A DNA stretch of 9,688 nt from Bacteroidales bacterium (GTDB lineage Bacteria > Bacteroidota > Bacteroidia > Bacteroidales > SM23-62). Under the pieces are notes generated by a model. It did not search any database and was not told where the DNA came from. It worked only from the letters and a program-made list of their open reading frames with translations. Shown in pieces: positions 1-7,681 of the stretch. The stretch is taken from positions 1 through 9,688 of the forward strand of contig JADHVS010000167.1 in the NCBI GenBank assembly GCA_016783865.1, read 5' to 3'. The stretch's first letter is position 1, and every line of letters begins with the position of its first letter. Made by a program: the position numbers and the translations under genes.

Positions 1-672
1 ATGAAGATGATCTATTAATCTGAAATTATTGATGTAAACCTTTTCAACAAACCTTTTATCGTCTGTCGGATCGGCATAAAACACATATGTCATATCAGGT
101 TCAAGCGTTTTATGTAAAAACTCTGCTTTGTTTTTCTCATATCCCAATCCAATGATCAGTGCAACCGGCTTGCCTTTGATGAGTCCATATGGTCCGCTCC
201 CCAAGGGTTCTGCCAATTTAAGGCTGACCGGTTTTTTGGGTTCTGAAAAGGTAGAAGAAGTGTAGGAAAAATAAACCGATATTTTTTTATATGGAAGCTC
301 ATTCCGGATGAAATAATTGACAAATGACGCATACCACATTTTAGTCATGCAGGAATAATCAACCAGGATATTTAGTGTACTTTTCTGATCACCTGCAAGG
401 CTTTCCAATATAGATCCCACATCGACCAGTGAATGACCCGACTCCTCCACAAAGTTGAATCCCATGTCCCTGAGTTTCTGGTTATTCTCCGGTCGGTGCA
501 AATCAGAAGATCGTTCCCTAAAGGCCAGTGCAACTTTGATCTCATCTACCAGCACCATCTTCTCAAACATGTAGGGACAGCGACTTTCATAGCCAGCCAC
601 TCCGACGACCATATCAAATGTTACCTCGTACAACTCACTAAAAGATACCTGTTGGGCTTCAATAAGCTCCAT
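1..672 (-). CDS. Unrecognised protein, 3' end cut off by window edge
   Basis: An open frame of 224 codons runs from an ATG at 672 to the left edge without a stop, so the C-terminus is missing. I do not recognise the family. Visible features are a GYESR motif (residues 27-31) after a short hydrophobic strand, a DYSCMTKMWY segment (105-114), and a second strand-turn reading IIGLGYEKNKA (173-183). Alternating hydrophobic strands and glycine turns suggest an alpha/beta, Rossmann-like fold. There is no signal peptide or membrane segment, so it is probably cytoplasmic. An AGGAG lies 16 nt upstream of the ATG, too far for an ordinary ribosome site, and a GTG directly precedes the ATG as an alternative start. 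The plus-strand frame at 433-741 is its shadow. The coding call is fairly firm, because the frame is open throughout with sensible composition. The function is unknown. Confidence 0.72.
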   Translation of the reverse strand, partial: MELIEAQQVSFSELYEVTFDMVVGVAGYESRCPYMFEKMVLVDEIKVALAFRERSSDLHRPENNQKLRDMGFNFVEESGHSLVDVGSILESLAGDQKSTLNILVDYSCMTKMWYASFVNYFIRNELPYKKISVYFSYTSSTFSEPKKPVSLKLAEPLGSGPYGLIKGKPVALIIGLGYEKNKAEFLHKTLEPDMTYVFYADPTDDKRFVEKVYINNFRLIDHLH

Positions 673-772
673 CACACTGTATTTTGGACTCCTAATTTAA
701 GGAATCAAACAGTGGAATTAAACAAATTATACCACGTGTAATTAAAAAAGGAGATGAGTTATCAACAGGTCG

Positions 773-800
773 GTGAATGGTGAGTCGTGAGTCGTGAATA
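773..800. repeat. Four tandem 7-bp units
   Basis: Four adjacent heptamers read GTGAATG, GTGAGTC, GTGAGTC and GTGAATA. They lie in the 198-bp gap between the partial gene and the serine hydrolase, whose 3' end is the nearer. This is a short, imperfect microsatellite with no evident function. Slippage could change its length between strains. Confidence 0.6.
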
Positions 801-840
801 GAGGGTGTGGGAAATGGGGATTGGGTGATGAAATGCAGGA

Positions 841-855
841 CGCTGCCATGCAGCG
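841..855 (-). terminator. Possible terminator hairpin of the serine hydrolase
   Basis: A perfect 6-bp GC-rich stem (CGCTGC/GCAGCG, loop CAT) begins 16 nt beyond the hydrolase stop codon. There is no strong U-run after it on the minus strand, so termination is only a guess from position and stem strength. Confidence 0.3.
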
Positions 856-870
856 GCCATATAAAGATTT

Positions 871-2205
871 TTACTGATTCTGAAGCTGAGTCAGGTATTC
901 CTGATTTTCCCAGATTGGATCCTGGTAATCAAACAGATCATACTCAGGCCATTTTTTAATCGCAGCGACGGCATGGAACATGGTTCTTGACATCTCACTA
1001 TGGATCCTTGATCTCTTATAAGTTGAAGTATTCAGAAGGATGATCCAGTTGATGTCATTATTTTGTCGGACCACAAGGGCAGCATTCCCGGTAAGGGTAC
1101 CTGTACGCCACCAGGTGCCATACCCGTCGGATCCCTTCCATCCGAACATTCCCCTTCCTGACCTTCCCCTGTTTGTCATCAGGGAAATGGTTTCAGGATC
1201 AAGGATATCAGGACTCGAATCACGTCCGTCTATCGCGGTGATCAGTTTCATTACCTCAATGGGTGAACCAATCCATCCTCCGGCGGCACCCAGAGTATAA
1301 ATATCGGTTCCGCCATACGCCCTGGGGACAAATTCTTTATTATCGGAATAGGATAAAACCTTTCTTGAATTGTAAGCCTCGTAGTAACTTACTTCATGGT
1401 TAGCTTTTTCGTCATCAAAACTTCTTCCCAGCTGCATATTGTAAACTCCTATGGGATTGAGTATTGCCAGATTAACGTAATCTTCGTAAGCTATTCCGGA
1501 TCTTACTTCAATGATTTCACCCAGAATCGCATAACCCAGATTAGAATAAGAATATCTTGAGCCTGGCTTGTAATTCAGGTTTCTTGACAGTGCAAACTCG
1601 ATGATCGATTCCACCTCGACAGGAAGTTGAGTTCTGGTTTTCCTGGCCACCTGGTGAGGCATAAACATTGGATCACCGTTTCTTCTGGACCAACCGGCAG
1701 TATGGGTCAGCAGTTGCCTGATGGTAATATCCTCCACCCGCTTATCTTTATAGTTAAGATATTCTTTGTCGTTCAGAATACCATCCGGACCAAATACCTT
1801 TTCATCCAGATCCAGTTTTCCATCTTCATGCAGCTTCATTACAGCGATGGCGGTGACCAGTTTAGATACACTGGCCAGTCGGTATACATGCCATGGCTCA
1901 GTCTGTACTCCCTGATCAATGTCAGCATGGCCAAAACCCCTGGCATAAACCAATCGTCCCCCTTTCGTTACAGCAACAGAAATACCTTTAATCTCATATT
2001 TCTTTCTGAATTGCTCGATCACCTGATCCAGATTTTCTGATCCTTCGAAAGAGGTAATATTATTATTTATAGTCAGAGTTACCGCATTGCTTTCATTGCC
2101 AGCCGTACGACCATTACTTTCCTTTCCGGAGAAACTGCTACCAATTTCCGCAAAAAAGAAAACCAGGACCAAGAGTACCTGGATTACAATGAATTTAACT
2201 TTCAT
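871..2205 (-). CDS. Exported serine hydrolase, beta-lactamase/AmpC-like family
   Basis: A 444-residue protein with a hydrophobic Sec signal segment (about residues 5-26), so it is probably periplasmic or exported. The rest matches the class C beta-lactamase / penicillin-binding-protein-like serine hydrolase domain (about 60-410). The nucleophile motif SVSK is at 112-115 in RLASVSKLVTA. A family-typical block QLLTHTAG lies around 164-171, and the YSN motif is at 220-222 in YSYSNLGYAILGE. The third motif, usually HxG or KTG, appears to be RTG at 367-369 in a WWRTGTLTG context. Members include esterases, D-aminopeptidases, peptidases and beta-lactamases, and the substrate cannot be told from sequence. 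Calling it a resistance gene would be unjustified. It has its own promoter at 2245-2253 and a 310-bp gap from the upstream gene, so it is probably transcribed alone. The plus-strand frames inside it are shadows. Confidence 0.92.
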   Translation of the reverse strand: MKVKFIVIQVLLVLVFFFAEIGSSFSGKESNGRTAGNESNAVTLTINNNITSFEGSENLDQVIEQFRKKYEIKGISVAVTKGGRLVYARGFGHADIDQGVQTEPWHVYRLASVSKLVTAIAVMKLHEDGKLDLDEKVFGPDGILNDKEYLNYKDKRVEDITIRQLLTHTAGWSRRNGDPMFMPHQVARKTRTQLPVEVESIIEFALSRNLNYKPGSRYSYSNLGYAILGEIIEVRSGIAYEDYVNLAILNPIGVYNMQLGRSFDDEKANHEVSYYEAYNSRKVLSYSDNKEFVPRAYGGTDIYTLGAAGGWIGSPIEVMKLITAIDGRDSSPDILDPETISLMTNRGRSGRGMFGWKGSDGYGTWWRTGTLTGNAALVVRQNNDINWIILLNTSTYKRSRIHSEMSRTMFHAVAAIKKWPEYDLFDYQDPIWENQEYLTQLQNQ

Positions 2206-2244
2206 CTTATTTAGATTTAATCAAAATAAGGCTTTTAAACCTCC

Positions 2245-2253
2245 GCAAATGTA
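2245..2253 (-). promoter_or_regulatory. -7 promoter box of the serine hydrolase gene
   Basis: On the minus strand this reads TACATTTGC, an exact match to the TAnnTTTG -7 element of the Bacteroidota primary sigma factor. It sits about 40 nt upstream of the ATG at 2205. The expected -33 position carries a T-run rather than a clear TTG, so only the -7 half is well supported. Confidence 0.5.
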
Positions 2254-2515
2254 TGGTCTTTTCCAAGATTAAAAAATCGACCTTATTAACAACCTAATTA
2301 AGGATATGTTCAAAGCACCCATAAAACACTGCTTTACAGTTCATTAAGCACAATTCACAAATGTCACGAATATCCTGTAAATACAAGGAATTACAGATCC
2401 TTCGCAAGAGATATTATTCAGTTTACCTCTATAAACATGTCAGAAACTTTCAAATAAGATACATTGGTCAAATAGGACCCGAAGTTGATAAAAATAAGGG
2501 GTAAAATTGGCTGGA
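2254..2515. other. Intergenic stretch with no gene seen
   Basis: Together with the promoter to its left, this fills the 310-bp gap between two minus-strand genes. It is AT-rich with stops in all frames. The only structure I see is a weak stem CTGTAA/TTACAG (minus strand) without a U-run. I see no RNA gene or convincing terminator for the gene ending at 2516. Confidence 0.5.
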
Positions 2516-3577
2516 TTAGTCTCTGCAGTGCTCTATGAATTCGATCCGGAATATGTATTTATCGTTCAGGATTTCATAGAATATTTGCAGTTCCTCAAGG
2601 GTTTGGGTTTTAATGTCCTGATCAAGGTATGGAAAATCCATATAGAGATCGAACAGGAGTTGTTTCCTGGCGTGAAAAAGGTCTACAACCTTTCTCAGTT
2701 CTCGTTTTTTTCTGCACACACCTTTATATATTCTTTCAGGCTCACGGATCTTTTTCCCTGAAATGGATGGTACTTCATATGGGATATTTATAAGCCCGCT
2801 CCAGTCAAAGTCGAAAGGTACGGGATAGGGTGGTTCAAAATAATCCAAAGCAATTAGCTCTACATTATGCATGATCGACATTGACCAGTCTGTATTGATG
2901 ATCATATATTCAAAAAAGGATACCAGGGTCAGTTGATCCAGGTCAATGCGGTCAGTGCTGACGGTTTCCAGGTCCAGCAGGTAAGCATTATTCCTTACAG
3001 CCATATCTTCCGCATTTTCAAGAAAGAATCCATATTTTTCTATGGTTTGCTCCGGATTATCATCGTCTATATAGGTAATGCTTAACAATCTGACCCTGAA
3101 GCTCAGATTGGTAAACAGGTTATAGCTCTTGTATATGAGGTATTCCTGCAGAACATACTGATTATAATCCGGTATTTCTGACTGGCAATGGGTAACCATT
3201 TTCAGTGTCTTGTAGGGCTCAAAAACCGTATTCATCCGGTCCTTTTTAAAATCTATTTTCAATGGCGGGAAATCACAATTGACAGTATCTTTCCTGAATT
3301 TACCCCGGGTTCTGATATTGACATTCAGGGTAATCCACTCTCCATTATTCTCTTTATACTTAAAGACGGCTGGAAAATATTTCGGATCATCGGCAATATC
3401 ATTGATAAGGGTATCCATATCTACGATTATCTCAACCTCAAGGTAGGTATCACATTCGAAAAGCCCCAGCTTCCCTCCTTCTCTGTTGTCGGAGCTTGCT
3501 TCATAAACTGAGGCACCAGCAGCCGGAAATAAATGCAACAGAACAATTAATATAGCAATTCTGAAAACCATAGACAA
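2516..3577 (-). CDS. Secreted protein resembling CotH-type atypical kinases
   Basis: A 353-residue protein with a Sec signal peptide ending near the GAS at 21-23, so it is probably periplasmic or outside the cell. Conserved-looking blocks, in order: IRTRGKFRK then CDFPPLKIDF (88-110), KMVTHC (126-131), EYLIYKSYNLFTNLSFRVRLL (145-165), YGFFLEN (182-188), NTDWS (228-232) and PFDFDWSGLIN (254-264). This order fits the CotH spore-coat kinase-like layout, where an N-x-D loop and a later DxD-like block provide catalytic and metal-binding acids. D230 and D256/D258 would be the candidates. Five cysteines (42, 101, 131, 288, 351) may form disulfides. The assignment rests on motif resemblance from memory and is moderate; kinase activity is an inference. 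The start at 3577 gives a normal signal peptide, though Met3 would serve equally. It is divergent from the carboxylase operon across a 253-bp AT-rich gap. Confidence 0.75.
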   Translation of the reverse strand: MSMVFRIAILIVLLHLFPAAGASVYEASSDNREGGKLGLFECDTYLEVEIIVDMDTLINDIADDPKYFPAVFKYKENNGEWITLNVNIRTRGKFRKDTVNCDFPPLKIDFKKDRMNTVFEPYKTLKMVTHCQSEIPDYNQYVLQEYLIYKSYNLFTNLSFRVRLLSITYIDDDNPEQTIEKYGFFLENAEDMAVRNNAYLLDLETVSTDRIDLDQLTLVSFFEYMIINTDWSMSIMHNVELIALDYFEPPYPVPFDFDWSGLINIPYEVPSISGKKIREPERIYKGVCRKKRELRKVVDLFHARKQLLFDLYMDFPYLDQDIKTQTLEELQIFYEILNDKYIFRIEFIEHCRD

Positions 3578-3797
3578 GTATAAACTCAGCGATGCAAATT
3601 ACTAAAAAATAAGAATTGTTTAGCCGGCTATGAATTTTCAGTCATTTCAACATATTAATATTAATCAATCTTAAATTCTAAAGACCAAACAAATTAACCT
3701 TTAAAATAATGTCTTGTTTCTCTGCAACTTAAAGCATTTATTAATGTTATAGGTATATCAATTACAGATACATTCATGTTCAATTCATTTTTTTTTC

Positions 3798-3806
3798 TAA
3801 TCTTTG
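3798..3806 (+). promoter_or_regulatory. Possible -7 box of the carboxylase operon
   Basis: TAATCTTTG resembles the Bacteroidota TAnnTTTG -7 element but has one extra base between TA and TTTG. No clear -33 TTG is present upstream. If real, transcription would begin near 3812. The ATG at 3804 would then lie outside the message, which favours translation from 3831. Confidence 0.35.
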
Positions 3807-3830
3807 CTTCATCTAATCAAACATCCTGTT

Positions 3831-5345
3831 ATGATAAAAAAGGTACTAATCGCCAATCGCGGCGAAATAGCCATCAGGGTGATGAGATCGTGCAGGGAGC
3901 TTGGAATTCAGACAGTTGCAGTTTTTTCTGATGCAGACAGGACCTCCCTTCATGTCCGCTACGCCGATGAAGCCTATCACATCGGACCATCCCAGTCAAG
4001 TGAAAGTTACCTGAACATTGACAAGATCATCAATGTCGCTAAGAAATCTGGTGCGGATGCCATTCATCCCGGCTACGGATTTCTTTCAGAGAAGGCTGAA
4101 TTTGCGGATAGATGCGGAAAAGAGGGTATCATTTTTATAGGTCCTTCTGCACATTCCATCACTTCCATGGGCGATAAAATCACCGCCAGGGAAACCATGA
4201 TTGAAGCTGGTGTTCCTGTAGTGCCTGGCACCAAGGAAGCGATCCGTGATGAAAAGGTTGCCGTTGAGACGATCAGGAAAATTGGTCTTCCGGTTATGAT
4301 CAAAGCCTCGGCTGGAGGAGGAGGAAAAGGGATGAGACTTGTAAAGAAAGAGACCGATATTGTCAGCGCAATCAGGGCTGCAAAATCTGAAGCATTGTCA
4401 TCATTCGGTAACGATTCGGTATACATTGAAAAGTATATTGAGTCGCCCCATCATATCGAATTCCAGATTTTGGCCGATAAACACGGTAATACCATTCACC
4501 TTTGCGAGCGGGAGTGCTCCGTACAGAGACGTCACCAGAAAGTAATTGAAGAAACTCCTTCTCCCCTGATGACACCTGAACTCCGGGAAAAGATGGGGAA
4601 GGATGCCGTTGCTGCCGCTCGGGCTGTTGATTATGTCGGTGCGGGAACTATTGAATTTCTAGCGGATAACAACCGGAATTATTATTTCCTGGAAATGAAT
4701 ACCCGTCTTCAGGTGGAACATCCTATTACGGAACAGGTCGTAGGCATTGACCTGGTAAAAGAGCAGATCAATATAGCCAATGGGGAAAAACTGACCCACA
4801 CGCAGAAAGATATCAGCCAGACCGGTCACGCCATCGAATGCCGAATATATGCAGAAGATCCCGATAATAATTTTATGCCGAGTCCGGGACTCATCAAACA
4901 CATTACAGAACCAACCGGACTTGGTATTCGTACTGACGGATATGTTTATGAAGGATATGAGATCCCTATCTATTACGACCCGATGATCTCAAAACTGATC
5001 GTCTGGGGGGAGTCAAGAGAGGTGGCCATCCGCCGCATGAAAAGGGCCCTGTATGAATATAAAATTACAGGTGTCAAAACTTCGATCAATTTCCTTGAAA
5101 GAATCATGGATACTCCGGATTTCGTTAAGGGTAAGTATGATACTCATTTTATTGAAAACAATCAGGCCCATCTGATGCCGGAGGGAACAGAATGTGATGC
5201 AGTATGTGAGGATTTGGCCATTATCACTGCATTTATTGATTATACAAACAAACTGGACAAACTCCAGCCCATTAAACTCACTTCAAAAAACGGAAATTCC
5301 GGCTGGAAAGTTTATGGACGGAAGAAGGCAATGACCAGAATGTAA
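3831..5345 (+). CDS. accC: Acyl-CoA carboxylase, biotin carboxylase subunit
   Basis: This subunit carboxylates biotin on the carrier protein using ATP and bicarbonate, the first half-reaction of acetyl- or propionyl-CoA carboxylase in the cytoplasm. All three biotin carboxylase parts are present. The N-terminal domain starts KKVLIANRGEIAIRV. The ATP-grasp domain has a glycine loop AGGGGKGM (161-168). The C-terminal domain follows. Residues matching the E. coli enzyme fall at nearly the same numbers: K116, K158, E275, E288, R292, E296 and R338. An ATG at 3804 would add nine residues that do not belong to the family, so I place the start at 3831, directly before IKKVLIANRG. At 504 residues it exceeds the E. 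coli enzyme by about 55, with a C-terminal tail (about 450-504) of unknown role. It heads the operon, with the carrier gene 21 nt downstream. Substrate preference is set by the carboxyltransferase, not here. Confidence 0.97.
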   Translation: MIKKVLIANRGEIAIRVMRSCRELGIQTVAVFSDADRTSLHVRYADEAYHIGPSQSSESYLNIDKIINVAKKSGADAIHPGYGFLSEKAEFADRCGKEGIIFIGPSAHSITSMGDKITARETMIEAGVPVVPGTKEAIRDEKVAVETIRKIGLPVMIKASAGGGGKGMRLVKKETDIVSAIRAAKSEALSSFGNDSVYIEKYIESPHHIEFQILADKHGNTIHLCERECSVQRRHQKVIEETPSPLMTPELREKMGKDAVAAARAVDYVGAGTIEFLADNNRNYYFLEMNTRLQVEHPITEQVVGIDLVKEQINIANGEKLTHTQKDISQTGHAIECRIYAEDPDNNFMPSPGLIKHITEPTGLGIRTDGYVYEGYEIPIYYDPMISKLIVWGESREVAIRRMKRALYEYKITGVKTSINFLERIMDTPDFVKGKYDTHFIENNQAHLMPEGTECDAVCEDLAIITAFIDYTNKLDKLQPIKLTSKNGNSGWKVYGRKKAMTRM

Positions 5346-5366
5346 ACAGGTAACCAGTATATTATT

Positions 5367-5876
5367 ATGTCATTAGAGATCAGAATAGGCGACCGAACAT
5401 CCAATGTAGTATTGGTTCACAAGGACAAAAACCAAATGGAAATCCGGGTGGATGAAAAACTCTACAAGGTTGACATTGTTATGGTGGAAGATGGAGTCTA
5501 TTCTATTCTGTATAACGGTAAATCATATAATGTTGAACTGATTGAGGGAGAAAACTCAAAGCAGTACAATGTTAATACCCTGTACCGTTCATATGACCTT
5601 GAAATTATCGACGCTGAAACAAGATATTTACTGAGCAGAAATAAAAGCCTGTGGGGTGATGAAGGAAGTACTATCTCCTCGCCCATGCCAGGAAAAGTGG
5701 TAAAGATACTGGTTAAAACCGGAGATGAAGTCAAGGTCGGAGATACTGTGATTATTGTTTCAGCCATGAAAATGGAGAGTGAGTACAAGACAGGTAGAGA
5801 AGGTAAAATTAAAGATATCCTGGTCAGTGAAGGCGATACAATAGAAGGACATCAACCCCTTATCACCATTGAATAA
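5367..5876 (+). CDS. accB: Acyl-CoA carboxylase, biotin carboxyl carrier protein
   Basis: This 169-residue protein carries biotin between the carboxylase and transferase sites. The C-terminal 65 residues are a biotinyl/lipoyl domain, beginning SSPMPGKVV (104-112). The biotinylation motif AMKM is at 133-136, making Lys135 the site modified by biotin ligase. The paired turn TIEGHQPLITIE closes the domain. The N-terminal part (about 1-90) is rich in short beta strands and probably docks onto the partner subunits; this is an inference. A polar linker near 90-103 joins the two parts. It lies 21 nt after the biotin carboxylase gene and 54 nt before the carboxyltransferase gene, all on one strand. 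A biotinylated lipoyl domain rather than lipoylated is indicated by the MKM context and by the neighbours. Confidence 0.96.
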   Translation: MSLEIRIGDRTSNVVLVHKDKNQMEIRVDEKLYKVDIVMVEDGVYSILYNGKSYNVELIEGENSKQYNVNTLYRSYDLEIIDAETRYLLSRNKSLWGDEGSTISSPMPGKVVKILVKTGDEVKVGDTVIIVSAMKMESEYKTGREGKIKDILVSEGDTIEGHQPLITIE

Positions 5877-5930
5877 TTCATTCCTGTTTTTAATTCCAAA
5901 ATAGATTTTTAAATATCAACTAAAAACGAT

Positions 5931-7475
5931 ATGAGCTCATCCCTGGAAAAGAAATTCAAGCAATTTGAAGAAAAGAGTAAACAAGCTGAACTGGGTGGTG
6001 GCCTGGATCGGATCGAGAAACAACACATGAGTTGTAAAAAGACTGCCAGAGAGCGTATTGAGGCAGTCCTTGATCCGGGTAGTTTTGTTGAACTCGACAA
6101 GCTGGTTACCCACCGCTGCAGGGATTTTGGAATGGAGGAAAACAGGATACCCGGTGATGGAGTCGTATCCGGATATGGAAAAATTGACGGCAGACTGGTG
6201 TATCTCTTCGCCCAGGATTTCACCGTATTTGGAGGGACACTGAGTCGTGCCAACGCCGATAAAATCATTAAAATCCAGGAGCTGTCAATGAAGATGGGAG
6301 CTCCCATCATTGGACTTAATGACTCCGGTGGAGCCCGTATCCAGGAAGGTGTAGAGAGCCTTGCAGGATATGCCGAGATTTTTCATTTAAATGTTAAAGC
6401 TTCAGGTGTTGTTCCACAGATATCAGCAATAATGGGTCCATGTGCCGGTGGTGCCGTTTATTCTCCTGCTCTGACCGACTTTATTTTTATGACCAAGAAG
6501 ACATCTTATATGTTCGTAACCGGTCCGGAAGTGATCAAGGCGGTTACCCATGAAGATGTAACCAAGGAAGAACTGGGTGGAGCCATGACCCATAACAGCA
6601 AAAGTGGAGTAGCTCATTTTGTCGCTGAGGATGATGAACAAAGCATGATGATGGTCCGTGAACTGATCAGTTTCCTTCCATCCAATAATATGGAAGATCC
6701 GCCGGTAGCGGTTTGTACCGATGATATTCACAGGGAGGAAGAAAAGCTGAAGACGCTGATCCCCCCTGATCCTAATAAGCCATATGATATCCTTGAACTC
6801 ATCGAAGCGGTGATCGATGATAAAAACTTTATGGAGGTACAACCCCACTATGCACAAAACATTGTGGTCGGTTTTGCCCGCCTGGGTGGAAAACCCGTGG
6901 GTATAGTTGCCAACCAGCCGGCACACCTGGCCGGCGTTCTGGATATCAATTCTTCGGTGAAAGGGGCTCGCTTCGTTAGATTCTGTGATGCCTTCAACAT
7001 TCCGCTGATCACTTTCGAGGATGTACCTGGTTTTCTGCCCGGTACGCTGCAGGAATTTGGCGGGATCATTAAACATGGAGCAAAGTTATTATACGCCTAT
7101 TCCGAAGCAACAGTACCTAAAATCACCGTGATCACCCGAAAATCTTATGGTGGAGCATACTGTGTTATGTCCTCAAAGCATATTGGTGCAGACGTAAACT
7201 ATGCCTACCCTACTGCCGAGATCGCCGTCATGGGTTCTGAAGGTGCTGTGAATATCCTGTACAGGAATAAACTTAAAACTGAGAATGACCGGAAGGATAA
7301 GATTGATGAATACCAGAATACCTTTGCCAATCCATACAAGGCCGCCGAACTTGGATACATCGATGAGATCATTCATCCCAGTCAGACCCGCTTCAAGCTG
7401 ATTCAAGCCCTGGAGATGACCCAGAATAAAACCGAAATTAAACCTCCAAAAAAACACGGTAATATTCCGTTGTAA
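5931..7475 (+). CDS. pccB: Acyl-CoA carboxylase carboxyltransferase, propionyl-CoA type
   Basis: This 514-residue subunit transfers the carboxyl group from carboxybiotin to an acyl-CoA, most likely propionyl-CoA to methylmalonyl-CoA. It matches the PccB/MmdA family end to end. The N-terminal crotonase-like half has SGGARIQEG (132-140) and [12 protein letters not shown] (169-180). The C-terminal half has [10 protein letters not shown] (362-371), [18 protein letters not shown] (379-396) and the second oxyanion loop SYGGAY (405-410). The residue after that loop, Cys411, aligns with Asp422 of Streptomyces coelicolor PccB, a known determinant of acyl-chain preference. Propionyl-CoA is therefore probable but not certain. 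The same fold serves methylmalonyl-CoA decarboxylase, which needs a membrane partner not seen here. It ends the operon, with a likely terminator 12 nt after the stop. The minus-strand frame at 6423-7076 is a shadow. Confidence 0.96.
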   Translation: MSSSLEKKFKQFEEKSKQAELGGGLDRIEKQHMSCKKTARERIEAVLDPGSFVELDKLVTHRCRDFGMEENRIPGDGVVSGYGKIDGRLVYLFAQDFTVFGGTLSRANADKIIKIQELSMKMGAPIIGLNDSGGARIQEGVESLAGYAEIFHLNVKASGVVPQISAIMGPCAGGAVYSPALTDFIFMTKKTSYMFVTGPEVIKAVTHEDVTKEELGGAMTHNSKSGVAHFVAEDDEQSMMMVRELISFLPSNNMEDPPVAVCTDDIHREEEKLKTLIPPDPNKPYDILELIEAVIDDKNFMEVQPHYAQNIVVGFARLGGKPVGIVANQPAHLAGVLDINSSVKGARFVRFCDAFNIPLITFEDVPGFLPGTLQEFGGIIKHGAKLLYAYSEATVPKITVITRKSYGGAYCVMSSKHIGADVNYAYPTAEIAVMGSEGAVNILYRNKLKTENDRKDKIDEYQNTFANPYKAAELGYIDEIIHPSQTRFKLIQALEMTQNKTEIKPPKKHGNIPL

Positions 7476-7486
7476 TTTCCGGAAGT

Positions 7487-7510
7487 TCCCTGGTCAGGGA
7501 TACTTTTAAT
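7487..7510 (+). terminator. Terminator of the carboxylase operon
   Basis: The inverted repeat TCCCTGGTCAGGGA (7487-7500) starts 12 nt past the pccB stop. It gives a 5- to 6-bp GC-rich stem and is followed by TACTTTTAAT. Position, stem and short T-run suggest a Rho-independent terminator. The T-run is broken, so it may be leaky. Confidence 0.5.
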
Positions 7511-7624
7511 AATTTAATGGGATTGTAAGTTCCAGACTCAGCGTATTCATGCGGTTTACAGCTGGTACTCTGTATGCAATGGATGGAATTATATTGGGCT
7601 GAAAACCAAAGGTATATAAACAAC

Positions 7625-7660
7625 GAATGGGAACTTTTTCGTTAGAAAAAATCCCCATTC
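7625..7660. repeat. 36-bp inverted repeat, possible terminator
   Basis: Two 16-nt arms (GAATGGGAACTTTTTC and GAAAAAATCCCCATTC) flank a GTTA loop. Fourteen of 16 positions pair. It lies between the 3' ends of the plus-strand carboxylase operon and the proposed minus-strand RNA, a natural place for a shared or backup terminator. Neither flank has a long T-run, so the role is unproven. Confidence 0.5.
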
Positions 7661-7681
7661 CACTATTTAATAACCATAGTT

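Noticed and set aside
433..741. Plus-strand 102-codon frame
   Set aside because: It lies opposite the well-composed minus-strand frame 1-672 and has no family resemblance.
6423..7076. Minus-strand 217-codon frame
   Set aside because: It is fully antisense to the clear carboxyltransferase gene, with low-likelihood composition; it is a shadow.
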